This document shows positions 16,828 to 25,200 of a stretch of 27,378 nt of DNA, piece by piece. Made by a program: the position numbers and the translations under genes. Where the stretch lies: NCBI GenBank assembly GCA_965659725.1, contig CBFHXG010000030.1, positions 1-27,378 on the forward strand, given 5' to 3'. Position 1 is the first letter of the stretch, and the number at the start of each line of letters is the position of its first letter. The notes beneath the pieces were generated by a model. The model saw only the letters and a list, made by a program, of their open reading frames with translations, was not told the DNA's origin and ran no database searches. Source of the stretch: Phaeocystidibacter sp965659725. GTDB lineage: Bacteria > Bacteroidota > Bacteroidia > Flavobacteriales > Schleiferiaceae.

Positions 16828-17705
16828 CAAGCTTGTGTACTTTTTTCCATTTGACGCCATAAGGTACGGACTTCAGCCGCCTCTTTTACGTCGTGAACCC
16901 TGAGTATGTTCGCACCTTTCATCAACAAAGCCATGTGCAAGGCGCTTGTCCCATTGAGTGCTTGTTCAGCAGAGGTGTTGAGTGCTTTCCAGATCATCGA
17001 CTTTCGACTTACCCCAGCCAATAATGGGTGACCAAGATTTTGAAGATATTCGAATCCCTTGAGAAGTTCATAATTGTGTTGTTGGGTCTTTCCAAAACCA
17101 AATCCGGGATCGATAATAATATCATCTACTCCCGCATCGATGAGTCCGTTTATCTTCTTCGAAAGGTCGAGTGTTATGTCCTCTAATGCCGACCGATAGC
17201 TCGGCTGATCTTGCATGTTTTCAGGTGTTCCCTGGATATGCATGAGGATGTAAGGTACCTTCAACTCGGCCACGGTATTCCACATTTGCCCATCCATCGT
17301 ACCTCCACTGATATCATTGATCATATGAGCACCAGTCCCTATGGCCTTTTTAGCCACCTCGTGGTGGTAGGTATCAATGGACAGAACAGCCTCTGGAAAC
17401 GAATATCGAATGGCTTGTAACGGCTTTTCCATTCGCTCCCATTCTGCTTGAGCGCCTATTTGTTCTGCTTTAGGGCGAGTGCTTTGCGCGCCGATGTCGA
17501 GGATGTCGGCACCCTCACTTAGCATTTTCTCGGCTTTTTGGAGCGCAGTGTCAACAGAAGTGCTCGATCCGCCGTCGTAGAATGAGTCGGGGGTAAGATT
17601 TACGATACCCATGATCTGCGGTTCGCTCAAGTCGAGAAGACGACCTCCCAAACGGATAGTCATTTTCCTTTCTATTTTGGTATCTTTCGCACTCCAATTT
17701 TTCAT
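16827..17705 (-). CDS. folP: Dihydropteroate synthase FolP
   Basis: FolP condenses p-aminobenzoate with dihydropterin pyrophosphate in folate synthesis and is the sulfonamide target. The 292-residue protein has IMGIVNLTPDSFYDGG at residues 31-46, GADILDIGAQSTRP, LSIDTYHHEVA, INDISGG, IIDPGFGFGKTQQHN, GVSRKSMIW and ILRVHDVKEA, covering the pterin, phosphate and pABA sites. The ATG at 17705 is used; an ATG at residue 15 is a possible alternative. It is transcribed from a good promoter at 17745-17777 that lies partly in the divergent DUF1599 gene, and its stop overlaps the cdaA start by one base. Confidence 0.96.
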   Translation of the reverse strand: MKNWSAKDTKIERKMTIRLGGRLLDLSEPQIMGIVNLTPDSFYDGGSSTSVDTALQKAEKMLSEGADILDIGAQSTRPKAEQIGAQAEWERMEKPLQAIRYSFPEAVLSIDTYHHEVAKKAIGTGAHMINDISGGTMDGQMWNTVAELKVPYILMHIQGTPENMQDQPSYRSALEDITLDLSKKINGLIDAGVDDIIIDPGFGFGKTQQHNYELLKGFEYLQNLGHPLLAGVSRKSMIWKALNTSAEQALNGTSALHMALLMKGANILRVHDVKEAAEVRTLWRQMEKSTQA

Positions 17706-17744
17706 GTGAACTCCTTACGATCGGTCAGAAATGAGCCGACGCAC

Positions 17745-17777
17745 CAAAAGTAGCAAATGAGCGATACACCTGCGCAA
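17745..17777 (-). promoter_or_regulatory. Promoter for folP-cdaA
   Basis: On the minus strand the -7 box TACTTTTG (17752 down to 17745) matches TAnnTTTG perfectly. TTG at 17777-17775 is 22 bases upstream, within the usual -33 spacing. The box is 40 bases before the folP ATG. The -33 element lies inside the first codons of the divergent gene. Confidence 0.6.
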
Positions 17778-18305
17778 TTCGACAAAGTCATTGAAGAGTG
17801 TAGAACCCTCTTCGAAAAGAAATTAAAGGATTACGGTGCCGCATGGCGTATCCTTCGATTGCCGTCCTTGACGGATCAGATCTTCATCAAGGCTCAACGC
17901 CTGCGCAGTATTGAAGACAAAGGCACGCAGAAGGTAGCTGATGATCTGAGGGGCGAATACATAGGGATCCTCAATTATTCGATCATCGCCTTGATACAGG
18001 TGGAAAAAGGTATCGCGGAGCAGATCGACATGTCGCCCGACGAGGCGATGAAGGAATACGACAAGCACGTTACACTGACCAAGGACCTCATGATGGCCAA
18101 GAACCACGATTATGGTGAGGCTTGGAGAGATATGCGTGTACCTTCTTTCACGGATCTTATCTTGCAAAAGCTACTAAGGGTCAAGCAGATAGAGGACAAC
18201 GCAGGAAAGACATTGGTCAGTGAAGGCATTGATGCGAACTACATGGACATGATCAATTATTCCGTGTTTGCGTTGATACAGATGGAAGAAATGGCTTCGA
18301 AATAA
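17757..18305 (+). CDS. Tandem DUF1599-domain protein
   Basis: This 182-residue cytoplasmic protein is built from two copies of the same unit. Residues 25-54 (DYGAAWRILRLPSLTD and onward to SIED) match residues 118-147 (DYGEAWRDMRVPSFTD to QIED), with about 17 identities over 31 positions. NYSIIALIQVE (73-83) matches NYSVFALIQME (167-177). This is the DUF1599 family, which I recall as one of the 'nucleotide modification associated' domains, though its biochemical role is unproven. The conserved Asp, Tyr, Trp, Arg and Glu suggest a small-ligand site in each half. It is divergent from folP and 18 bp before the DoxX-type gene, so probably its operon partner. Confidence 0.85.
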   Translation: MSDTPAQFDKVIEECRTLFEKKLKDYGAAWRILRLPSLTDQIFIKAQRLRSIEDKGTQKVADDLRGEYIGILNYSIIALIQVEKGIAEQIDMSPDEAMKEYDKHVTLTKDLMMAKNHDYGEAWRDMRVPSFTDLILQKLLRVKQIEDNAGKTLVSEGIDANYMDMINYSVFALIQMEEMASK

Positions 18306-18323
18306 TCGATATAAATATACAGG

Positions 18324-19478
18324 ATGGCTAAGGCATTGACTCAATTCGCGCGCATCATCGTTGGCGCGCTTTTCATCTTCTCAGGATGGGTAAAGTTGAA
18401 CGATCCCATGGGATTTGGCTTTAAGTTAGAAGAGTATTTCTCGGAGGGGGTGCTCGGTCTTCCATTCTTGATCCCTTATGCCGCGGGGCTCGCTATTGTG
18501 ATCTGCATCTTCGAGATCCTGTTGGGCATCACCTTATTGCTCGGAATCTGGCGCAAGCTCACCGTATGGCTGCTACTGTTGATGATCGTGTTCTTCACCT
18601 TCCTCACCTTCTATTCGGCCTACTTCAATAAAGTTACGGATTGTGGATGCTTTGGCGATGCCATTCCGCTCACACCATGGCAGTCGTTTGGCAAGGATGT
18701 GATCTTGTTGATCTTGATCGGACTCTTGTTCTTCAATCAGCGATACGTCCAGCCTATTCTCAGCAAGAAAGTGGCGTTTGGAATAACTGGATTGGCATTG
18801 ATCTTCTGTGTTTGGATGACCAACCATGTGCTCAATCACCTTCCAATGGTTGACTTCCGTGCCTACAAGGTGGGAACCGATATCGCTGAAGGCATGATGA
18901 GTGCTGAAGAATTGGGAATGGAGCCACCTCAGTTTGAAACGCTATTCACTCTCGAGAATGAATCGGGTGAGAGAATGGTGGTGAACGATAAACAGTACAT
19001 CGACGAAGGTTGGTGGGAGAAGGAGGAGTGGACACTTCTTCAGGACCTTACGGAAAGTAGACAAGTGAGTGAAGGCTATGAGCCACCTATCCATGATTTT
19101 GCTTTGGAATCCGACACGGGAGATATCACGAACTGGGTATTGAGCGAGGAGAAGATGATCATGGTCCTCTCGTACGAAATACACAAGGCCTCGCCAGAAG
19201 GACTGAAAAAGATCGGTGAATGGGCCTGGGAAGCAGAAGAGGCGGGTTACGCACTTATTGGGTGGACTAGCTCTGGCTATGAGGAAGTGGAAAAGGCCAA
19301 GCACGAATATCAGATGCCTATCGATTTTACGACTGGAGATGGAACGGCCATAAAGACGGTCGTTCGAAGCAATCCGGGCATTGTGGCCATATCCAATGGT
19401 GTGATCCTCGGTAAATGGCATTGGAACGATACCCCTTCAGTGGAGGAGTTGAACGCACTCTATGGGGCCAATCCGTAA
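18324..19478 (+). CDS. DoxX-family membrane protein with thioredoxin-like C-terminal domain
   Basis: This 384-residue protein resembles the Bacteroidota BT_3928-type DoxX proteins. About five membrane helices lie in residues 8-170. The loop TDCGCFGDAIP (105-115) holds a Cys-Gly-Cys pair, as in DoxX/MauE proteins linked to disulfide or quinone chemistry. Residues about 255-384 look like a thioredoxin fold (MIMVLSYEIHKASPEG, YALIGWTSS, GIVAISNGVILGKWHW) but lack the CxxC active site. The gene follows the DUF1599 gene by 18 bp and overlaps the next permease gene by 17 bp, so the three are likely one transcript. Function is inferred only in general terms. Confidence 0.82.
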   Translation: MAKALTQFARIIVGALFIFSGWVKLNDPMGFGFKLEEYFSEGVLGLPFLIPYAAGLAIVICIFEILLGITLLLGIWRKLTVWLLLLMIVFFTFLTFYSAYFNKVTDCGCFGDAIPLTPWQSFGKDVILLILIGLLFFNQRYVQPILSKKVAFGITGLALIFCVWMTNHVLNHLPMVDFRAYKVGTDIAEGMMSAEELGMEPPQFETLFTLENESGERMVVNDKQYIDEGWWEKEEWTLLQDLTESRQVSEGYEPPIHDFALESDTGDITNWVLSEEKMIMVLSYEIHKASPEGLKKIGEWAWEAEEAGYALIGWTSSGYEEVEKAKHEYQMPIDFTTGDGTAIKTVVRSNPGIVAISNGVILGKWHWNDTPSVEELNALYGANP

Positions 19479-20538
19479 CTTTTTTAGTCGGATAGCCCAG
19501 GGCATAGGCGTACTCATCGGAGTAGCCTCCCTGATCTTTGTCCTCTTTAACGTCCTTTCCGGTGATCCCGCTCGCATGATGCTCGATCAACGTGAGGATG
19601 CTGAGGTACTAGCGGCCATTCGGGCTAAATATGGATTCGATCAACCTATCCTTACGCAGTATTTTTACTATTTAAACGACCTTTCACCGTTCAGCTATCA
19701 CAGTGCGGAGGAGACGAGCTACACCCATTTTCACAACCACTCCTATTCTGGAAGTGAGTTGTTTTCCATTGGCGGAGGGATGATCGCCTTGAAATGGCCA
19801 TACCTTCGAGAATCCCTTCAGCAACAGGGTAGGAGCGTATCCAACATCATTGGCGAGACCCTCCCTAATACGGCAGTGCTTGCTATCGCCAGTATCCTAT
19901 TGGCCATACTTTTAGGTGTGTTCATTGGCGTAGTATCGGCATTGAAAAAGGATTCGGCCTTCGATCGATTCTGGACCGTAGTTGGAACCATTGGGATGTC
20001 ATTGCCATCTTTCTTCTCGGCTATCTTGATCGCCTGGTTGTTCGGTTATGTATGGTCAGAGTTTACAGGGCTGAGCATGACAGGTAGTTTGTATGAGGTT
20101 GATGATTACGGAACAGGCCGATTCATCGCATGGGACAACTTGATATTACCTGCACTTACATTGGGAATACGCCCTTTGGGAGTGATCATTCAATTGACGA
20201 GGAGTAGTGTGCTAGAAACGCTCAATCAAGACTATGTGCGTACGGCGAGAGCCAAGGGATTATCGACCTATGAAGTGGTCAGAAGTCATGTTCTCCGCAA
20301 CAGTTTGAATCCAGTGGTAACGGCCGTTTCGGGTTGGTTTGCCAGTATGTTGGCAGGTGCTGTATTCGTAGAGTACATCTTTGGATGGAATGGCTTGGGT
20401 AAGCAAATCGTGGAAGCGCTCAATCAAAAGGATCTGCCTGTTGTAATGGGGGCTGTACTAACGATTGCTGCCATCTTCGTGCTCATCAATATGGCTGTTG
20501 ATATCATCTATAGATGGTTAGATCCGAGGATAAGATAG
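19462..20538 (+). CDS. DppB/OppB-type ABC transporter permease without partner genes
   Basis: This 358-residue permease belongs to the dipeptide/oligopeptide/nickel ABC family. The first helix is at residues 11-32, followed by the typical GDPARMMLDQREDAE region. A long external segment reaches about residue 130, and the remaining helices lie near 136-160, 172-196, 225-246, 285-308 and 330-350. The coupling EAA loop is DYVRTARAKGLSTYEVVRSH near residues 257-276. It is longer than the usual 305-340 residues because of the external loop, which contains THFHNHSYSG (His89, His91, His93). No ATPase, second permease or binding protein is nearby, so the partners must be elsewhere. The ATG lies 17 bases inside the preceding gene. 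Confidence 0.9.
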   Translation: MGPIRNFFSRIAQGIGVLIGVASLIFVLFNVLSGDPARMMLDQREDAEVLAAIRAKYGFDQPILTQYFYYLNDLSPFSYHSAEETSYTHFHNHSYSGSELFSIGGGMIALKWPYLRESLQQQGRSVSNIIGETLPNTAVLAIASILLAILLGVFIGVVSALKKDSAFDRFWTVVGTIGMSLPSFFSAILIAWLFGYVWSEFTGLSMTGSLYEVDDYGTGRFIAWDNLILPALTLGIRPLGVIIQLTRSSVLETLNQDYVRTARAKGLSTYEVVRSHVLRNSLNPVVTAVSGWFASMLAGAVFVEYIFGWNGLGKQIVEALNQKDLPVVMGAVLTIAAIFVLINMAVDIIYRWLDPRIR

Positions 20539-20627
20539 GTCGATCGTAAACTCTTTCTAATCCATGGGGTGAGAATCCGAAATTTTGCGGCATAAGACCT
20601 AAATTCGTCTTCTTAAGAAATAATCAT

Positions 20628-21419
20628 ATGAGAGCGAAGATCGTTGCCGGAAACTGGAAAATGAATACCATCCCTTCCGATGGTGTTGGGTTGGTCGTTG
20701 ATATCCTTGATCAGCTTGACCCTAAATTACAGCAAGACACACGAGTGATCATTGCACCTCCATTCACACATCTCATTGATGTGATCGACCATGTGTGGGA
20801 GGAAACCTCCGTGTCCGTTGCCGCACAGAATTGTCACCATGAAGATTCAGGAGCTTATACAGGAGAGATCTCTGCAGCCATGATCTCCGACCTTAATATT
20901 GATGCCGTGATCATCGGACACTCTGAGCGCCGTGCTTACTTCAACGAAGACGATGCCTTGTTGGCCAAAAAGGTTGATGCGGCCTTCCGCCATTCGCTGC
21001 TACCTATTTTCTGTTGTGGCGAATCACTCCAACAGCGGAAGTCGGGCGAACATGAAAAGGTGGTTACCTCTCAAGTGGAGAATTCCCTCTTTCACCTTTC
21101 CCCAGATCAAATGAAGAATACCATCGTTGCCTATGAGCCGGTTTGGGCTATTGGAACGGGAGAAACTGCGTCGCCTGAGCAGGCGCAGGATATGCATAAG
21201 GCTATTCGTGATCACATTGCGAGCAAGTATGGGAAAGCCATTGCCGATCAAGTTTCCATTCTTTACGGAGGCTCCGTTAAACCGTCCAATGCACGAGAAA
21301 TATTCAGCAAAGATGACGTGGATGGTGGTCTAATTGGAGGAGCTTCTCTTAAGGCTGATGACTTTGTGAGCATCGTTCATTCCATGGCAACAGCCAAGGG
21401 CGGATTGCGCAGTGTATGA
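20628..21419 (+). CDS. tpiA: Triosephosphate isomerase TpiA
   Basis: TpiA interconverts dihydroxyacetone phosphate and glyceraldehyde 3-phosphate in glycolysis. The 263-residue protein has AGNWKMN with Asn9 and Lys11, IIGHSERR with His98, AYEPVWAIGTGE with the catalytic Glu170 and its flexible lid, and LYGGSVKPSNA plus GLIGGASLK at the phosphate site. The upstream gap of 89 bp has a weak -7-like box (TAAATTCG, 20600-20607) but no good -33. The stop overlaps the prmA start by 4 bases (ATGA), so the two are translationally coupled. Confidence 0.97.
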   Translation: MRAKIVAGNWKMNTIPSDGVGLVVDILDQLDPKLQQDTRVIIAPPFTHLIDVIDHVWEETSVSVAAQNCHHEDSGAYTGEISAAMISDLNIDAVIIGHSERRAYFNEDDALLAKKVDAAFRHSLLPIFCCGESLQQRKSGEHEKVVTSQVENSLFHLSPDQMKNTIVAYEPVWAIGTGETASPEQAQDMHKAIRDHIASKYGKAIADQVSILYGGSVKPSNAREIFSKDDVDGGLIGGASLKADDFVSIVHSMATAKGGLRSV

Positions 21420-22249
21420 ACTACATAAAGATCAGTTTTCATATCAATCCCATTGAGCCTGGTCGGGGCATTCTCTACGCAGAGTTGGATGATCTTCCGG
21501 TTGAAAGTGCAACAGATACAGATGCTGGAATCGATGCCTTCATACCCATTGATGATTATCAGGAGATCAATGCGACTGATTTTCCAATGACTTCAGCCGT
21601 TGCGGAATTGAAGTGGGAGGTCGAAGAGATCGCTCAGCAGAATTGGAATGCCGAATGGGAGAAGAATTTTGAGCCCATTCACGTAGGAAATCGACTTCGA
21701 ATCCGAGCGCCTTTTCACGATAGCTTAGCGGGAGAGTATGATCACGAAATCGTCATTGAACCTAAGATGAGCTTTGGTACGGGCCACCATCAAACCACAT
21801 GGTTGATGTGCCAGTATCTGCTCGACCTCGACCTGAATGGAAAGGATGTGCTCGATATGGGGTGTGGAACCGCTGTGCTGGCTATTCTCGCCAAGATGAA
21901 AGGGGCAGCCTATACAGAGGGCATCGACATTGAAGAGTGGGCAGCACAGAACAGTGTGGAGAATGCGGCTCGCAATGGATTTGACGATATCGTTATCCAT
22001 GAAGGCGATGCAAGCCTGCTTGGAGAACGGAATTTCGACGTGATCATCGCGAATATCAATCGGAATATCCTCCTCAACGATATGAAGAGCTATGTGGATG
22101 TTTTGAATTCAGGCGGACAACTACTTCTCAGTGGTTTTTACGAAAGCGATGTTCCAGTATTGGAAAAGGCGGGTAAGGAACTGGGTATGAAACCGTACCG
22201 AATGGAGACGAAAGATAGCTGGGCTGCGTTGATATGGAACAAAGACTGA
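21416..22249 (+). CDS. prmA: Ribosomal protein L11 methyltransferase PrmA
   Basis: PrmA methylates lysines and the N-terminus of ribosomal protein L11 using S-adenosylmethionine. The 277-residue protein has an N-terminal L11-recognition part (1-100), the hallmark SFGTGHHQTT at 119-128, the SAM-binding VLDMGCGTAVLAI at 145-157, GIDIEEWA, and IIANINRNILL as the motif IV equivalent. The ATG overlaps the tpiA stop by 4 bases. A 1474-residue secreted protein gene follows after 10 bp. Confidence 0.95.
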   Translation: MNYIKISFHINPIEPGRGILYAELDDLPVESATDTDAGIDAFIPIDDYQEINATDFPMTSAVAELKWEVEEIAQQNWNAEWEKNFEPIHVGNRLRIRAPFHDSLAGEYDHEIVIEPKMSFGTGHHQTTWLMCQYLLDLDLNGKDVLDMGCGTAVLAILAKMKGAAYTEGIDIEEWAAQNSVENAARNGFDDIVIHEGDASLLGERNFDVIIANINRNILLNDMKSYVDVLNSGGQLLLSGFYESDVPVLEKAGKELGMKPYRMETKDSWAALIWNKD

Positions 22250-22259
22250 AAAACAACAC

Positions 22260-25200
22260 ATGCAAAAGACTACGCGACTCCTCCTCAACGTCACGTTTCT
22301 ATTCACACTGATATCGTTTAGCGGATCAGCACAACTTCGAACCTTCACGGAAGAGCCTCAAGCTTATTTCGATGAACTGACCTCCTTCTTTGAAGAGATG
22401 GATGATGTGGAATCCGATTCCGTTGAATCCAAAATGGCCTCCTTCTTACCCGTTTGGACCGACCTCGATGAGGAAGCACGTCCCGGTATCTATTTGATGT
22501 CCAATAGCTTCCTCAGAAAACGGGTGACCGGCTATCAGACGTGGAAAGACTTCCTAAAGATTATTGAGCACTTCCACTTCAATGAGACTCCGGAGACTTT
22601 CGTAGCATGGTCCAGCGAGTCGGGCGAATGGGCAAGAAGAGCCTCGAACAGGGCGATCGTTGAATACATCGAGAACCTTTCCAACGCCTTCGAAGAGAAC
22701 ATCATCTATGAGGATAGAAAGGTCAAATGGATGTATATGCTCGGAGAACATGAGTTTGTATTTGAGGGTAAACCCCTGATCAAGTATACCAACATCGATC
22801 TTTGGGGCTACTTCGGTAAGGATAGTACCCTTATTGAAACGACAAATGGTACCTATGATATCCTGGAAAAGCGATTCATCGGTGAAGGAGGGATGGTCTT
22901 TTGGACCCGCGCAGGCATTTCTCGAGACACACTTTATGGAGAGCTTCAGGACTACAAGATCGAACTCGACAAGACCTATTACGAAGCAGATTCCGTTCAA
23001 CTGTACAGCTTGATCTATGTCACCGAACCTATCTATGGTTCTTTTGAAGAGCGCATGACCCTTGAGGTGGGCACGCGAGTGATCAGTTACCCACAGTTCA
23101 ATTCATACGATAGGGTAACGGTAACGGACTTCGTGCCTGGTGTAGACTATCAAGGCGGTTTTTCGGTCTCGGGAAATCGATTCTATGCATCAGACAACTT
23201 GCCTCGTCAGGCTGTGCTCCGCTTCAAGAAAGAAGGTGAGAATTTTGTAGATGTTCGATCCGAACGATTCCAGCTCAGCACCTCGGAGATCCGTGCTGAA
23301 GCAGCACACGTAGCCATTGCTTTGGGCGAATCGGACAGTTTGTATCACCCCAAAAGCACGATGAAGTACGATGTAGAGCAAGTAACCCTGACACTTACCA
23401 GGGTGAAGGAAGGCTTGAGCATGACGCCTTACATCGATACCTATCACAATCTAGATATCTACCTGGAACAGATCGTTTGGAAAACGACCAGTCCACAGAT
23501 GTACCTCCAGAATCTCGCTGGAGGTTCCGAGAATAACATGGTTTTCGAATCGCAGGAATACTATCGACAAGAGCGATTTGACGCACTTACAGGTCTGAGT
23601 AGGACCAACCCACTATACGATCTACGCAGGGTTGCCTTGGCAAGGGATACCGTAGATCAGCAACTAGAAACGGTGGCAACCATGATGCGAATGGATCAGA
23701 TGAATGCCGAGCGTTTCTTACTCAATATGTCGATCCAAGGGTTCGTTAACTACGACCCGAACACCAAAACGGTGAGCTTCAACGACAAGCTGTTCGATTA
23801 CATCCTGAATTCAGAGAACAAGAGGGATTACGACGTCATTCGGTTCATTTCTCAAGTAGGTAGAGGGGCGAATGCCAAGATATCCCTCTTGAACAATGAT
23901 ATGGAGATCGTAGGTATCAACGCCATCGCCGTTTCTGACAGTCAGGAGGTAGCCCTTTTCCCAGCCGAAAGAAAGATCACGGTGCATGAAGGCATGGACT
24001 TCGACTTTGCCGGGAGGATACAGGCCGGTAGGTTCAACTACTGGGGGCAGAACCACTTCTTCGACTACGATATGTTCCGAATTAGCATGCCGGATATCGA
24101 CTCTATGCGATTTGCGGTAGAGGAATTCGATGACGGAACACGAATGCCAGGAACGCGTCCAAAGTTGGTGGGCGTGAAAAACACCTTGCAGGATATCAAT
24201 GGTGAACTGCTGATCGATAAACCGAACAATAAATCCGGTAAGATCCAATACCATGATTATCCCATCTTCAAATCGGGTACGGGGAGTTATGTCTATTACG
24301 ACAGACCAAGTATCTATGGTGGGGTTTATGAGCGGGAGGACTTCTTCGTGGAACTTGAGCCGTTTGAGATCGACTCGTTGGACAATACATCCACTGAAGG
24401 TTTGAAATTCGCTGGTGTATTTGTGTCGGCCGGCATTTTCCCAGATATGCCACAACAGGTGATGGTCCAAGAAGATTATTCGCTTGGATTCAAGACCTCC
24501 ACTCCTCAGGAAGGATTGCCTGCCTATGGCGGAAAGGGTAGATTCTTCAGTGATCTTCAGTTATCGAATGATGGACTGGTAGGCACGGGTACGGTCACCT
24601 ATCTCACCAGTACGGCGGTTGGTCAGGAGTTCGTGTTCTTCCCAGACAGTACGAATGGTATGGCGGATACCTATGTTGCAGAGGAGAGATTGGGCGCGGT
24701 GAATACCCCGCCTGCTGCATCTGAGGATGTTTTCATCAACTGGCGACCTTATCAGGATGTTATGTACGCTACATCAACGTCTACACCATTTAGGATGTAT
24801 CAATCCGATGTTTCCATGGTGGCTATCGGAACCTTGGCCTATGGAGCGGGTGACATGCGCGGGGACGCGGTATTGGATTTCTTGAATGCACAGACCAAGT
24901 CTAAGGATTACGTATTCTACAATCGATCCTTTGAAGCCGGGAGCATGAACTTCAAGGTGAAGGCCAATCCTGAATCGGAGTGGGCTTTCAAGATGAGGGA
25001 TGCAAGAGGTAATGTTGATTTCAATCAGATGGATGGTGACTTTACCCTCAATCAAGGTGAGGCCTTCATGGAGTTCAGCATCAACGAGTACATCACTTGG
25101 ATGGATCATGCCGATTGGGATATTACAGCCAAGACCATCGATGTGAATCATGTCAATGGAGAACTGAGTCCGATGGTGAGCATACACAACCGTCAGGATT

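Noticed and set aside
23811..24470. Minus-strand open frame of 219 codons inside the large secreted protein gene
   Set aside because: It is opposite a continuous 1474-codon frame with a signal peptide and has no recognisable motif or promoter.
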